IMG/VR virus record: IMGVR_UViG_3300042541_000539
Coordinates: 1 to 63,936 of that record
DNA: 63,936 nucleotides
Strand: one strand, 5' to 3'
Source of the DNA: a virus
Shown here: piece after piece, positions 1-6,173 of the stretch
Numbering within the stretch: the first letter of the stretch is position 1
Layout of the letters: each line of letters begins with the position of its first letter
Made by a program: the position numbers and the translations under genes
Notes under the pieces: model-generated
What the model was told of the DNA's origin: nothing
What the model saw: only the letters and a program-made list of their open reading frames with translations
The model's database searches: none

Positions 1-184
1 GTTTTAATGTTAAACTATTTACTTTTTCAATTGTTTCTTTTACAACCATATCTACATAACCTGTAGTCATCAATGGCATTTTACCGTCGGCTAGTGTTGC
101 TTCAATACCGTTTTTCATACTAGCAGCCACTTCTTTTAATCCTTCAAGAATTAAATACGCTTCAAATCCGTTAAATTTTTTCAT
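1..184 (-). CDS. Small hypothetical protein, runs off the left edge
   Basis: Reads leftward from ATG at 184 (starts MKKFNGFEAYLILEGLKEV) through 61 open codons to base 1 with no stop. If the window is joined end to end, the frame continues as Q-K-Q-K and stops (TAA) in the last 15 bases of the window, giving about 65 residues. No family recognised; mostly helical and charged. Its start lies 1 nt after the stop of the 82-residue gene upstream, so it is co-transcribed with it. Confidence 0.7.
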   Translation of the reverse strand, partial: MKKFNGFEAYLILEGLKEVAASMKNGIEATLADGKMPLMTTGYVDMVVKETIEKVNSLTLK

Positions 185-185
185 A

Positions 186-434
186 TTAGTATCTTTCTTT
201 AATTTCTGTTAATGACAGGTTATTATGGTTCCACAATCTAGTTTTGCTAAATACGCGCGCCTTCGCACCATAGGATGATTTCATCTTGGTCTTTACTTGT
301 TTATAGTCATCACTATTAAATTTGGCGCATTCGCCATGAGCAACGATTAATGACATCCTATTGGCGCGGTTACGAGCTTTCTTTTCTTCGAGGTATTGAC
401 ATGCCTCTTTCATGTTGTTCGCTATTACTATCAT
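186..434 (-). CDS. Hypothetical protein, 82 aa
   Basis: Basic, helix-rich small protein with a Lys/Arg-rich middle and a closing TRLWNHNNLSLTEIKERY. No known domain recognised. It sits between the promoter-led 59-residue gene and the gene that crosses the window edge, with gaps of 1-2 nt, so it is part of a compact leftward operon. An internal Met at residue 8 is an alternative start. Confidence 0.65.
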   Translation of the reverse strand: MIVIANNMKEACQYLEEKKARNRANRMSLIVAHGECAKFNSDDYKQVKTKMKSSYGAKARVFSKTRLWNHNNLSLTEIKERY

Positions 435-435
435 A

Positions 436-615
436 CTACGGTTTGATTATATAAGTTAGACCCTTAAAATTGAACCACTGCGCGATACCGGTTTGATCTT
501 TATCGCTGTTGAATATAAATCCAAAGCTTTGCGGTAGATCGCCGACCGTGTAAGGTGTGTATAGCACGCCGTTGACTTTAATTAGATTGTTCTTTAAGAA
601 TTTAATTTTTTTCAT
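436..615 (-). CDS. Hypothetical protein, 59 aa (start corrected to MKKIKF)
   Basis: The open frame extends back to 648, but that start lies inside the -10-like part of the promoter at 634-673, so the leader residues MIIYMKLKTTT cannot all be translated from that promoter. ATG at 615 follows an A-rich leader typical of Bacteroidota starts. The product (MKKIKFLKNNLIKVNGVLYT...) is a small beta-rich protein without a recognised domain. One GTATAGCA octamer lies inside the gene at 557-566 (as GTGTATAGCA). Confidence 0.65.
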   Translation of the reverse strand: MKKIKFLKNNLIKVNGVLYTPYTVGDLPQSFGFIFNSDKDQTGIAQWFNFKGLTYIIKP

Positions 616-633
616 AGTAGTTGTTTTTAGTTT

Positions 634-673
634 CATATATATTATCAATTCGCTATCGTGTTTAGATTGTAAA
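634..673 (-). promoter_or_regulatory. Three-part leftward promoter element P1
   Basis: Reading leftward: TTTACA, 6 nt, AACACGA, 8 nt, TGATAATATATATG. Spacing is identical to ten other copies in the window. It lies about 20 nt upstream of the corrected start at 615. Promoter function is inferred from position and repetition. Confidence 0.8.
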
Positions 674-680
674 CACTTTG

Positions 681-754
681 TAGTCAGGACAGGATTCGAA
701 CCTGCATTGATGGCGTCGTATTGCTTCCACCTGTTACCATTACATTACCTGACC
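681..754 (-). tRNA. tRNA-like element with unresolved anticodon
   Basis: 74 nt. A 7-bp acceptor stem (GGTCAGG with CCTGACT) is followed by TA and a D-arm with loop AATGGTA. A perfect-looking T-arm has loop TTCGAAT. The centre does not fold into a 5-bp stem with a 7-nt loop: the best pairing is GGTGG with CCATC enclosing 13 nt, and no U33-type anticodon loop is evident. It could be a decayed tRNA or a tRNA mimic. No encoded CCA follows the acceptor. Confidence 0.5.
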
Positions 755-760
755 CCTTAT

Positions 761-988
761 TTAATCTTTAATCTTTACATCCTTCATAAACGTTTCCATA
801 GCCATGTCAGTAACTATTTTAGCTTGAGCACGGTATTCAGTGGTATCAACCATTTCTTTACGCCACGCTAATGCTTCATTAAGTCTAGTGGTATGGTATG
901 TTTGTTCGTCTATAGTACACTTATAATATGGTGTATCAGGGAAACAAGGGTTACAATACTCTACTATTGGGAAATCATAGTACCTCAT
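761..988 (-). CDS. Hypothetical protein, 75 aa
   Basis: Starts MRYYDFPIVEYCNPCFPDTPYYKC; Cys13, Cys16 and Cys25 might bind a metal, but no family is recognised. Its ATG overlaps the stop of the upstream DpnD/PcfM-like gene by 4 nt (ATGA), indicating translational coupling. Confidence 0.65.
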   Translation of the reverse strand: MRYYDFPIVEYCNPCFPDTPYYKCTIDEQTYHTTRLNEALAWRKEMVDTTEYRAQAKIVTDMAMETFMKDVKIKD

Positions 989-1167
989 ATTGTTGTGTCG
1001 TTATTTACTACATTAAAATCTACATCAAAGAAATCATCGCTATCTAATACTAACTCAGCATTGTTATAGTCATACTTCGCAAATTTAATTGCATCCTCAG
1101 CATTCATTGCTTCAACGGTTACTATTCTAATAAGTGTTTCACACACTTCTACTTTAAACTCTTTCAT
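985..1167 (-). CDS. DpnD/PcfM-like small protein
   Basis: 60 residues. The pattern MKEFKVEVCETL...VTVEAMNAEDAI...NNAELVLDSDDFFDVDF matches the small DpnD/PcfM-like family known from phages and conjugative elements (family knowledge). Its biochemical role is unknown. It overlaps the next gene downstream by 4 nt and follows a small CxxC protein gene. Confidence 0.7.
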   Translation of the reverse strand: MKEFKVEVCETLIRIVTVEAMNAEDAIKFAKYDYNNAELVLDSDDFFDVDFNVVNNDTTI

Positions 1168-1185
1168 AATTTACTTTATTAGTTA

Positions 1186-1296
1186 TTAATTTTCATCTTC
1201 GTCGTCGTCAAAATCCGCATGCTCTAAACACTGAGCACATATGCCTGTATCTTCTAACCATTCGCTAGCACCGCAGCAATTACTTTCTAAACTCAT
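1186..1296 (-). CDS. Small zinc-finger-like protein, 36 aa
   Basis: Short gene from ATG at 1296. It has CC at residues 7-8 and CAQCLEH around residues 20-26, then a strongly acidic tail (DFDDDEDEN). The Cys pairs suggest a single zinc knuckle, perhaps for binding a protein or nucleic-acid partner. It fits tightly between neighbours (3-nt gap upstream), which supports it being real despite its length. Confidence 0.6.
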   Translation of the reverse strand: MSLESNCCGASEWLEDTGICAQCLEHADFDDDEDEN

Positions 1297-1299
1297 ACT

Positions 1300-1509
1300 T
1301 TACTTTGTTTTATATTGATTATATACTTCATCTACACTTTCGGTAACCCAATAAGTTATAGCCATCGCTCCTCTACAGAATACTTCGGTGCACTCTGTTT
1401 TAACGCCTTGTGTGCTTGTTACTACAGCGCTTTTAACGCTAATAATACTTTCAACGCCTATTAATATAGGTTTACCAGTGTTCAATGTTAATTTTAATAA
1501 CTTTTCCAT
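1300..1509 (-). CDS. Small beta-domain protein, FlbD-like pattern
   Basis: 69 residues: KLLKLTLNTGKPILIGVESI...TEVFCRG...YWVTESVDEVYNQYK. The order of strands and the closing ESVDEV motif recall the small FlbD-like fold and a type of small protein common in Bacteroidota phages. This is a pattern resemblance only; function unknown. Confidence 0.65.
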   Translation of the reverse strand: MEKLLKLTLNTGKPILIGVESIISVKSAVVTSTQGVKTECTEVFCRGAMAITYWVTESVDEVYNQYKTK

Positions 1510-1521
1510 ATACGCTATTTA

Positions 1522-1755
1522 TTAAGTTAATACTATTCTAAACTTTACACCTTGCACATAGAATTCGCCGTATAAAAATCCGTTAGTTGCACTAGTCAAA
1601 GTAATACCGAATTTAGACAACATATCTACAGTATCTCTATTCATATAGCCTTGCAACGATATATCGGTTTGACACACCGAAACATTGTAGAATACATTAA
1701 TATCTAAACCAAACTCACTCACACCTAATAAGGCACTAATTCTATTTTCTATCAT
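1522..1755 (-). CDS. Hypothetical protein, 77 aa
   Basis: Starts MIENRISALLGVSEFGLDIN and looks like a small alpha/beta protein, ending in strands (GEFYVQGVKFRIVLT). No family recognised. Part of the leftward operon served by the promoter at 1908-1948. Confidence 0.6.
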   Translation of the reverse strand: MIENRISALLGVSEFGLDINVFYNVSVCQTDISLQGYMNRDTVDMLSKFGITLTSATNGFLYGEFYVQGVKFRIVLT

Positions 1756-1781
1756 TTTACTATTGTTTTAATTGTTATTTG

Positions 1782-1880
1782 TTATCTACTTAAGGCGAAT
1801 GCAGCGTTTTTAGCTCCGATTAAGAACTCTTTTCTCACTCTAAAAAATACCACTCTGAATGCATCGTTAAATCTTCTCAT
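1782..1880 (-). CDS. Small basic protein, 32 aa
   Basis: ATG at 1880 opens a 32-residue frame (MRRFNDAFRVVFFRVRKEFL...), rich in Arg and aromatic residues. It is the first gene after the promoter at 1908-1948, with a ~20-nt A/T-rich leader, which is the main reason to call it. Could be a leader peptide. Confidence 0.5.
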   Translation of the reverse strand: MRRFNDAFRVVFFRVRKEFLIGAKNAAFALSR

Positions 1881-1907
1881 AATTAATTGTATTAGTTTGT
1901 TATTGTT

Positions 1908-1948
1908 ACATTTATATTATCATTAGGTAATCGTATTATTGTTGTAAA
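1908..1948 (-). promoter_or_regulatory. Three-part leftward promoter element P2
   Basis: Leftward: TTTACA, 6 nt, AATACGA, 8 nt, TGATAATATAAATGT. Spacing is identical to the other family members. It precedes the 32-residue gene and the small-gene operon running down to about 760. Confidence 0.8.
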
Positions 1949-1987
1949 GAGATTGCTCTTTGTTTGTATCGAAAATATAGTGAATGG

Positions 1988-2299
1988 TTATAACCCACTC
2001 TGTGGTCTCATAAAGCCAGTTTTTCTTTCATCTTTACGATTTTTATAGTCAAAATGTGCCCAAATCGCTTGATTTACTCGATCTAACTGGGAATTGCCTG
2101 ATAAACAGTGCTTAACGGAGTTATAGAAGTCGGTTAAGTCATGGTCAATGTAGTCAAAGTCCCGTTTGAATAGGTCTAATTCGTCGCCTTGCATGAAATT
2201 TAGACCAACTATCTCATTATCTTCTTTAATAATTAGTATGTAGCGATCGTCGATATCACTCCACACTATTTCTTCACTTTGTACTATTTTATAACTCAT
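1988..2299 (-). CDS. Hypothetical protein, 103 aa (start corrected to MSYK)
   Basis: The frame extends to 2332, but that start lies inside promoter P3. ATG at 2299 (MSYKIVQSEEIVWSDIDDRY) follows the leader. Acidic and aromatic, with a C-terminal basic stretch (FDYKNRKDERKTGFMRP). No domain recognised. The spurious upstream residues MIIYMNLKTT match the equally spurious leader of the 436-615 gene because both are translated promoter sequence. Confidence 0.65.
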   Translation of the reverse strand: MSYKIVQSEEIVWSDIDDRYILIIKEDNEIVGLNFMQGDELDLFKRDFDYIDHDLTDFYNSVKHCLSGNSQLDRVNQAIWAHFDYKNRKDERKTGFMRPQSGL

Positions 2300-2317
2300 A
2301 TTAGTTGTTTTTAGATT

Positions 2318-2357
2318 CATATATATTATCATTTTAGTATCGTATTCGTTTTGTAAG
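2318..2357 (-). promoter_or_regulatory. Three-part leftward promoter element P3
   Basis: Leftward: CTTACA, 6 nt, AATACGA, 8 nt, TGATAATATATATG. Five bases upstream of its -35-like part is the octamer GTATAGCA (2364-2371). Drives the 103-residue gene. Confidence 0.82.
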
Positions 2358-2387
2358 GGTGATGTATAGCATTTTTGAGATAAAAGA

Positions 2388-2433
2388 GTGACATTAGCTA
2401 ATTAAGTAAATAAGTAGTAGGCTAACGTCGCAC
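2388..2433 (-). terminator. Inverted-repeat hairpin, copy A
   Basis: Arms GTGACATTAGC (2388-2398) and GGCTAACGTCGCAC (2420-2433) pair imperfectly. Read leftward, the hairpin is followed by CTTTTATC, so it may terminate transcripts arriving from the 2579-2803 gene. Related copies are at 2521-2567 and 4448-4494; repetition of the arms suggests more than a generic terminator. Confidence 0.55.
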
Positions 2434-2520
2434 TATTTGGAGGTGATGTAGGGCGGAGTCTACTCTTCCGACTTTATTGCAGGGTCAGGCCAGTGTATAG
2501 CAAAAAGAAAAGAACATAAA
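2434..2520. other. Non-coding spacer between hairpins A and B
   Basis: No plausible gene. It contains GTGTATAGCA at 2493-2502 and, on the + strand at 2439-2447, GGAGGTGAT, a full complement of the 16S rRNA 3' tail. No rightward start codon follows at a useful distance, so it is not a working ribosome-binding site. Confidence 0.5.
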
Positions 2521-2567
2521 GTGTGACACTAGCCTATTAAACTAGAAATAGTAGGCTAATGTCGCAC
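2521..2567 (-). terminator. Inverted-repeat hairpin, copy B
   Basis: Arms GTGACACTAGCCT (2523-2535) and AGGCTAATGTCGCAC (2553-2567) form a stem of about 12 bp. Read leftward, it follows the 2579-2803 gene by 11 nt and is followed by a T-rich stretch, as expected for a terminator. Same repeat family as copies A and C. Confidence 0.6.
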
Positions 2568-2578
2568 TATTGGATAGA

Positions 2579-2803
2579 CTAATTCAACCGAACTTCGATT
2601 AATCCTTTGATTTCATCGATGTACATGCCATAGTCAGATCCGTCTTGTGTATAGCACGTTAATGATGTGCTTGCAGGATTAGTTAGTAATTCCATTTTGT
2701 TCACGTGTACAGGTCCTAAACGCTTGTGGTAGATCATACGACCGTTACTTAGTTGTTTGTACAATTCTGCTGCATTCGTTGCAGTGTTTTTAATTAGATT
2801 CAT
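2579..2803 (-). CDS. Hypothetical protein, 74 aa
   Basis: Starts MNLIKNTATNAAELYKQLSNG. No domain recognised. It is followed by hairpin B, so it is the last gene of the P4 operon. One GTGTATAGCA lies inside it (2647-2656), read through as Cys-Tyr-Thr, a different frame use from that in other genes. Confidence 0.65.
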   Translation of the reverse strand: MNLIKNTATNAAELYKQLSNGRMIYHKRLGPVHVNKMELLTNPASTSLTCYTQDGSDYGMYIDEIKGLIEVRLN

Positions 2804-2813
2804 AGTGTTTATT

Positions 2814-3044
2814 TTATTTGTTATCGTTATATATTAATTGTTGTAATTCACCGGTTAGTTTGACAGTACCTACTGTTTTGCCGAAGTCTTTGACTGTGAT
2901 TGAATCATCAGTTACCGTAATTTGATATTCGGTTGGATCTACTTGGACTGATCGCTGGCCTAAACTATAGCAACCTAAGCCTACTAATGTTACAGCACCG
3001 GTGATCATAATACTTAATGCTACTGCGGTTAAATTTTCTTTCAT
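2814..3044 (-). CDS. Small membrane-anchored protein, 76 aa
   Basis: A hydrophobic segment at about residues 6-27 (LTAVALSIMITGAVTLVGLG) is followed by a short soluble beta-rich tail. Probably an inner-membrane protein with the C-terminus in the periplasm or cytoplasm; a Cys at 25 is not in a clear lipobox. Its start is only ~12 nt from the -10-like block of P4. Function unknown. Confidence 0.65.
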   Translation of the reverse strand: MKENLTAVALSIMITGAVTLVGLGCYSLGQRSVQVDPTEYQITVTDDSITVKDFGKTVGTVKLTGELQQLIYNDNK

Positions 3045-3056
3045 ATTGTTTGTTTT

Positions 3057-3097
3057 ACATTTATATTATCATTTGATCGTCGTATTCGTTTTGTAAG
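3057..3097 (-). promoter_or_regulatory. Three-part leftward promoter element P4
   Basis: Leftward: CTTACA, 6 nt, AATACGA, 8 nt, TGATAATATAAATGT. The octamer GTATAGCA (3099-3106) starts immediately upstream of the -35-like part. Confidence 0.82.
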
Positions 3098-3106
3098 CGT
3101 ATAGCA
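3097..3106 (+). repeat. GCGTATAGCA motif abutting P4
   Basis: One of 15 copies of the octamer GTATAGCA. It touches the distal end of promoter P4, the placement also seen, in reverse orientation, at P6 and P7. Confidence 0.6.
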
Positions 3107-3147
3107 ACGCTAACAATGATTACAGCGTGTTGAGGTTAACCTAAAGC

Positions 3148-3519
3148 CTACTTTTCAGTAGACTCTAGATTTTCAACCTGAGCCAAATGTCTTACGTTAC
3201 TTGGCATATCAGTTGATTGTGACCAGTACTCTCTTTTAATCCAACATGGCATTATAGATAACTTTGGTAACATTACTTTCAAGACTTCATCATGATTGTA
3301 AGTAATTCGTTGATTCTTATTGTTCACGAATGTTATAACTTGATTACGACCTAACCAAGATTTTCTTACTACAAAGTTCGCTCGTTCGATCTTTGGATAG
3401 ATTGCGGCCAAGTCTTCTGGACTTAGTTTAGCGATTGCTTCGGCAATTAATTCTTTAGAAGATTTTACTACTTCTACAACTTCTACTTCTACTACTTTAA
3501 TTTCATTTACTTTTTTCAT
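3148..3519 (-). CDS. Hypothetical protein, 123 aa
   Basis: Starts with a Val/Glu-rich helix-prone stretch (NEIKVVEVEVVEVV), then SSKELIAEAIAKLSPEDLAAIYPKIE and a compact C-terminal part with Trp and basic residues (VVRKSWLGRNQVITF, CWIKREYW). No family recognised. Two tandem promoters (P5, P6) precede it, so it is probably strongly expressed early. Confidence 0.7.
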   Translation of the reverse strand: MKKVNEIKVVEVEVVEVVKSSKELIAEAIAKLSPEDLAAIYPKIERANFVVRKSWLGRNQVITFVNNKNQRITYNHDEVLKVMLPKLSIMPCWIKREYWSQSTDMPSNVRHLAQVENLESTEK

Positions 3520-3552
3520 CTTTATATTATTTAATTAGTTTGTTACTTACTT

Positions 3553-3593
3553 ACATTTATATTATCATTTGTACTTCGTATTCTTATTGTAAG
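3553..3593 (-). promoter_or_regulatory. Three-part leftward promoter element P5
   Basis: Leftward: CTTACA, 6 nt, AATACGA, 8 nt, TGATAATATAAATGT. Proximal member of a tandem pair; the ~30 bp after the -10-like block are also repeated downstream of P6, so the pair arose by local duplication. Confidence 0.82.
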
Positions 3594-3639
3594 AACTTTT
3601 ATTTTAATTTGAATTTGTAATTTACTTTGTTACTTACTT

Positions 3640-3680
3640 ACATTTATATTATCATTTTCCATTCGTGTCGGTCTTGTAAG
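3640..3680 (-). promoter_or_regulatory. Three-part leftward promoter element P6
   Basis: Leftward: CTTACA, 6 nt, GACACGA, 8 nt, TGATAATATAAATGT. Distal member of the tandem pair upstream of the 123-residue gene. TGCTATACGC (3681-3690) abuts its outer end. Confidence 0.8.
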
Positions 3681-3690
3681 TGCTATACGC
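3681..3690 (-). repeat. GCGTATAGCA motif (reverse) abutting P6
   Basis: Reverse copy of the GTATAGCA motif. The GC-rich stretch that follows (3690-3720, TTGCT...GCTCCGC) resembles the one beside the 4024-4046 copies, so a ~35-bp block around the motif appears repeated. Confidence 0.6.
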
Positions 3691-3769
3691 GTTGCTGCTC
3701 GCAAGCTCGCATGCTCCGCCCTGTCAATTCCGTCTAGCAGAGTAATAGTAATCCCGATAAGATGATCAA

Positions 3770-3964
3770 CTACCCCTTAGGGCAGTCAATGTCGATCATG
3801 TTCCAGTAGCCGTGTCCTTGTCTAGTCTTAGACCAGTCACACACCATTGCAATCGAATCATTATTCTCGATGCATTCGTTAGTCCAGTCAGATCCATACT
3901 GTAACCTTGTCTCCTCGATAAGGTCTAGTCTTATCTCCTTTGGTAAATCATTTATTCTTGTCAT
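3770..3964 (-). CDS. Hypothetical protein, 64 aa
   Basis: Starts MTRINDLPKEIRLDLIEETR; contains YGSDW and CDWSKTRQGHGYW. No family recognised. First leftward gene after the divergent control region, driven by P7. Confidence 0.65.
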   Translation of the reverse strand: MTRINDLPKEIRLDLIEETRLQYGSDWTNECIENNDSIAMVCDWSKTRQGHGYWNMIDIDCPKG

Positions 3965-3983
3965 CTTTGGTATATTTTAGATT

Positions 3984-4023
3984 CATATATATTATCATTA
4001 CTCAGTCGTATTGGTACTGTAAG
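3984..4023 (-). promoter_or_regulatory. Three-part leftward promoter element P7
   Basis: Leftward: CTTACA, 6 nt, AATACGA, 8 nt, TGATAATATATATG. It marks the left boundary of the divergent control region and has two reverse GTATAGCA copies directly upstream. Confidence 0.82.
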
Positions 4024-4046
4024 TGCTATACGCGTATGCTATACGC
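4024..4046. repeat. Paired TGCTATACGC motifs upstream of P7
   Basis: Two copies (4024-4033 and 4037-4046) in a row. The second half forms a perfect dyad GCGTAT-GCT-ATACGC, so the site could bind a dimeric protein. Part of the 15-copy GTATAGCA family. Confidence 0.6.
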
Positions 4047-4304
4047 TTCGCGTTGCTACGCTGCGCTCCGCATTATGTCATGATCATATGCATACACCGC
4101 ACATGCCGTGTCATACCATCATACGAATGCCAAACGATTAGACGTACACATCAGCACAGCACGACCACAGCAGGCAGACCACACACACACCGACCTACAC
4201 CGAAAAGGTAAATCCTTTTTTCATGATCCCATATCCCTTGGGGGACCCGGTCAAACCAAACTCGTTTCCGTTGGGGCGCTACGGTTTCAAAATGTATGTG
4301 GAAC

Positions 4305-4380
4305 CCGTTACTTCTTTATTTGTAATGAACTTTTTTTCACGCACTCCGTTGCTTCTATATTTGTAACAAAAATTTTTCAC
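4305..4380 (+). repeat. Two tandem ~36-bp imperfect direct repeats
   Basis: Unit 1 is 4305-4340 and unit 2 is 4345-4380; both read CCGTT(A/G)CTTCT then TATTTGTAA and end in a T-rich tract and CAC. Unit 2 carries TATATTTG, an exact match to the Bacteroidota housekeeping -7 consensus TAnnTTTG; unit 1 has TTTATTTG. They may be tandem host-type promoters or protein-binding units for the late block. Confidence 0.5.
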
Positions 4381-4447
4381 AACATTTTTTTTAGCGTTCC
4401 GTTATAATAAACATACAACAGTTCATTATAATTTATACACGAGAAAG

Positions 4448-4494
4448 GTGACATTAGGTAGTTATATATAATAGTAGTAGGCTAACGTCGCGCT
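4448..4494. repeat. Inverted-repeat element, copy C
   Basis: Arms GTGACATTAGG (4448-4458) and AGGCTAACGTCGCGC (4479-4493) match those of copies A and B. No leftward gene lies upstream of it, so here it is not simply a 3'-end terminator; it sits ~55 nt before the first late gene and could instead be an operator or block antisense transcription. Confidence 0.55.
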
Positions 4495-4549
4495 GTAAAA
4501 ACCTTTAACTATGCGTAATAATAACCTCTATATATAAATACCTATTATT

Positions 4550-4840
4550 ATGAGAATGTCAAATACAAAACCATTAAGAAATACGATGCGTAAATCTCCT
4601 ATGAAGCAAGTAGCTGTTGGCGATACGGGAGTTACGTTAGCCCCTAAAGCTAAGCCTGCGCCTAAGACAGAGACATACGGCGGGTCTAAAGTACCTACTG
4701 TTGAAGTTAAAAAGAAAGCTGGAGAGAGGGTTCCTGCTAAAACCAGCTACACTAAAGCGGAAGCTTTGGTTAAAGCTAAAGCCGGTAAAAAGGGACAATC
4801 ATTCGCTAATAAGTCAACTAAGCCTAAAGCAAAAGTATAG
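4550..4840 (+). CDS. Lys/Ala/Pro-rich basic protein, 96 aa
   Basis: First rightward gene. Very basic and disordered (KAKPAPK, EVKKKAGERVPAK, KAEALVKAKAGKKGQ), like histone-tail-type proteins packaged with or bound to phage DNA. ATG at 4550 or 4556 are both possible starts. No family recognised. It begins a run of five short basic genes with gaps of 1-3 nt. Confidence 0.65.
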   Translation: MRMSNTKPLRNTMRKSPMKQVAVGDTGVTLAPKAKPAPKTETYGGSKVPTVEVKKKAGERVPAKTSYTKAEALVKAKAGKKGQSFANKSTKPKAKV

Positions 4841-4843
4841 TTC

Positions 4844-5104
4844 ATGGCAACTCAAAGGTTTATGGGCCGCGGCCAACTAATAGATCGGTTAACTGCGCAA
4901 GTAGGCAACAGGGATCTGGCTATTGGTATATTAAAGAAGCAAGGGCAATTAAACGCGGATGGTACATTAACTGAAAGCGGTAAGAAGAGGAATAATATGA
5001 CTGCGGAAGAAAGAGCTAAGAGTAGAGCGTCTAAAGAGACGGGTAAGTCTACTGATAGCTTTACATACAATCCTGCTACAAATAGAACTAAACTAAAAAG
5101 ATAA
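4844..5104 (+). CDS. Small basic protein, 86 aa
   Basis: N-terminal helical part (GRGQLIDRLTAQVGNRDLAIGILKKQGQLNADGTLTESG), then a charged tail with NNMTAEERAKSRASK. Proteins of this shape occur beside late genes in marine Bacteroidota phages; function unknown. Its placement in the basic-protein cluster suggests a virion or DNA-associated role. Confidence 0.65.
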   Translation: MATQRFMGRGQLIDRLTAQVGNRDLAIGILKKQGQLNADGTLTESGKKRNNMTAEERAKSRASKETGKSTDSFTYNPATNRTKLKR

Positions 5105-5106
5105 CT

Positions 5107-5364
5107 ATGCTTTCACCTTTACTAAAACAACGGTTAACACCTAAGGCTGCTAAAGCAAAAGCGGAGCGAGATTTGGCTTACGCTAAGACGGATGATAGGC
5201 GGATTAAAAAAGCGCACTCACAAAGGATGCATCGTAAAAGCCCTGGCAGTAACGGTAAAGATTATGATCATAAAGATGGTAAGTTTAAAAGCGTTAAGGG
5301 TAACAGGGGTAATGACGGTGAAGGCACAAAGAAAGAGGGTGGTAAAAAATATAAAATAAAATAA
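5107..5364 (+). CDS. Small basic protein, 85 aa
   Basis: Lys/Arg/Gly-rich (AKAKAERDLAYAKTDDRR, RMHRKSPGSNGKDYDHKDG), probably disordered and nucleic-acid binding by composition. Member of the same cluster; no family recognised. Confidence 0.6.
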   Translation: MLSPLLKQRLTPKAAKAKAERDLAYAKTDDRRIKKAHSQRMHRKSPGSNGKDYDHKDGKFKSVKGNRGNDGEGTKKEGGKKYKIK

Positions 5365-5365
5365 T

Positions 5366-5842
5366 ATGGGATTCAAATTAGCTTCTCAATCACCAATAAA
5401 ACAAGAGATCAAACCAGGTAAGACAAAAGTTAAAACTAATCTGTTTGAAACAGACAAACGTGCGTATGTAGATTCTACATTAACAGCTAATAAAAAATTA
5501 GACTTTGTAAAAAGATTATACAAGCCTAAAAAAGATATAGCTACTCCAGAAGGAAAAGGCAAACCTGGGGATAGAAGCACACACCTAATGTCATACGATC
5601 CTAAAAGTAAAAGAGTATATCCCGAGGTTGTTAATGAAAACAACAAGCTAACTTATAAGGAGGGTGATGCGGCGTACAATTATGCTGATAAAACTAAAGA
5701 ATATATCACATTCCCTACTGCAGAAAAGGCGGCCTGGTTCTCTTCAAATTATAAGCAAGGCACAGGAGTGCTGGATAATACCAAAAGAGCTTTAGCTGAA
5801 AAGAAACCTGCTCCTAATAAGAAAAATAAAAGCAAAAAATAA
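5366..5842 (+). CDS. Late basic protein with FPT-EKA-WFS-NYK motif, 158 aa
   Basis: A basic N-terminus is followed by DRSTHLMSYDPKSKRVYPEV and a compact segment DKTKEYITFPTAEKAAWFSS that appears (from memory) in related phage late proteins. The C-terminal tail is Lys/Asn-rich. Probably a virion-associated or morphogenesis protein; the exact role is unknown. Confidence 0.6.
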   Translation: MGFKLASQSPIKQEIKPGKTKVKTNLFETDKRAYVDSTLTANKKLDFVKRLYKPKKDIATPEGKGKPGDRSTHLMSYDPKSKRVYPEVVNENNKLTYKEGDAAYNYADKTKEYITFPTAEKAAWFSSNYKQGTGVLDNTKRALAEKKPAPNKKNKSKK

Positions 5843-5843
5843 T

Positions 5844-6158
5844 ATGGCACATAAATGTTCGTGTGGTACAAACGATAAATCCCCGCTTAAAAAAACTGCA
5901 GCTTGGACCCGCAAAGAAGGCAAAGACCCTAAAGGCGGATTAAATGCTAAAGGAGTTGCTTCTTATAGAAAGGCGAATCCGGGCAGTAAACTACAAACGG
6001 CAGTAACTAAAAAACCATCGGAATTAAAAGCAGGTAGCAAAGACGCTAATAGACGTAAATCTTTTTGTGCTAGAATGTCTGGTATGCCAGGTCCTGCAAA
6101 GAAACCAAATGGTGAACCAACAAGAAAAACTCTTGCTCTTCGTAAATGGAATTGTTAA
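5844..6158 (+). CDS. DUF6321-like cysteine-containing basic protein
   Basis: 104 residues. The core WTRKEGKDPKGGLNAKGVASYRKANPGS, then RRKSFCARMSGM and the closing LALRKWNC, match the DUF6321-type family of small phage proteins (family knowledge). Its role is unknown; the C-terminal RKWNC is the family hallmark. An N-terminal CSC motif is an extra. Confidence 0.75.
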   Translation: MAHKCSCGTNDKSPLKKTAAWTRKEGKDPKGGLNAKGVASYRKANPGSKLQTAVTKKPSELKAGSKDANRRKSFCARMSGMPGPAKKPNGEPTRKTLALRKWNC

Positions 6159-6173
6159 AAACAAATAATTAAT

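Larger units (their letters stand above)
4047..4549. other. Divergent control region, about 500 nt without a convincing gene
   Basis: It separates the leftward block from the rightward late block. The two rightward open frames here have biased, low-complexity composition and are not credible genes. Contents: a GC-rich stretch (4047-4215) unlike the rest of the genome, two tandem ~36-bp repeats (4305-4380), poly-T/poly-A tracts, a TATAAT-type AT-rich stretch near 4400-4440, and inverted repeat copy C (4448-4494). A late promoter and possibly a replication origin are the natural candidates; neither is proven by sequence. Confidence 0.5.

Noticed and set aside
616-648. Upstream extension of the 436-615 gene (start at 648)
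   Set aside because: The start codon is inside promoter P1, so this part would not be in the transcript; the same artefact occurs at 2300-2332 with P3.
2439-2447. GGAGGTGAT, a perfect Shine-Dalgarno-like string
   Set aside because: No start codon with an open frame follows on the + strand, and this genome does not use Shine-Dalgarno leaders.
4023-4407. Two rightward open frames in the divergent region (4023-4211 and 4108-4407)
   Set aside because: Low-complexity His/Thr/Arg-rich products, overlapping frames, unusual base composition and no fit with surrounding gene spacing; they cover repeats and promoter-like DNA.
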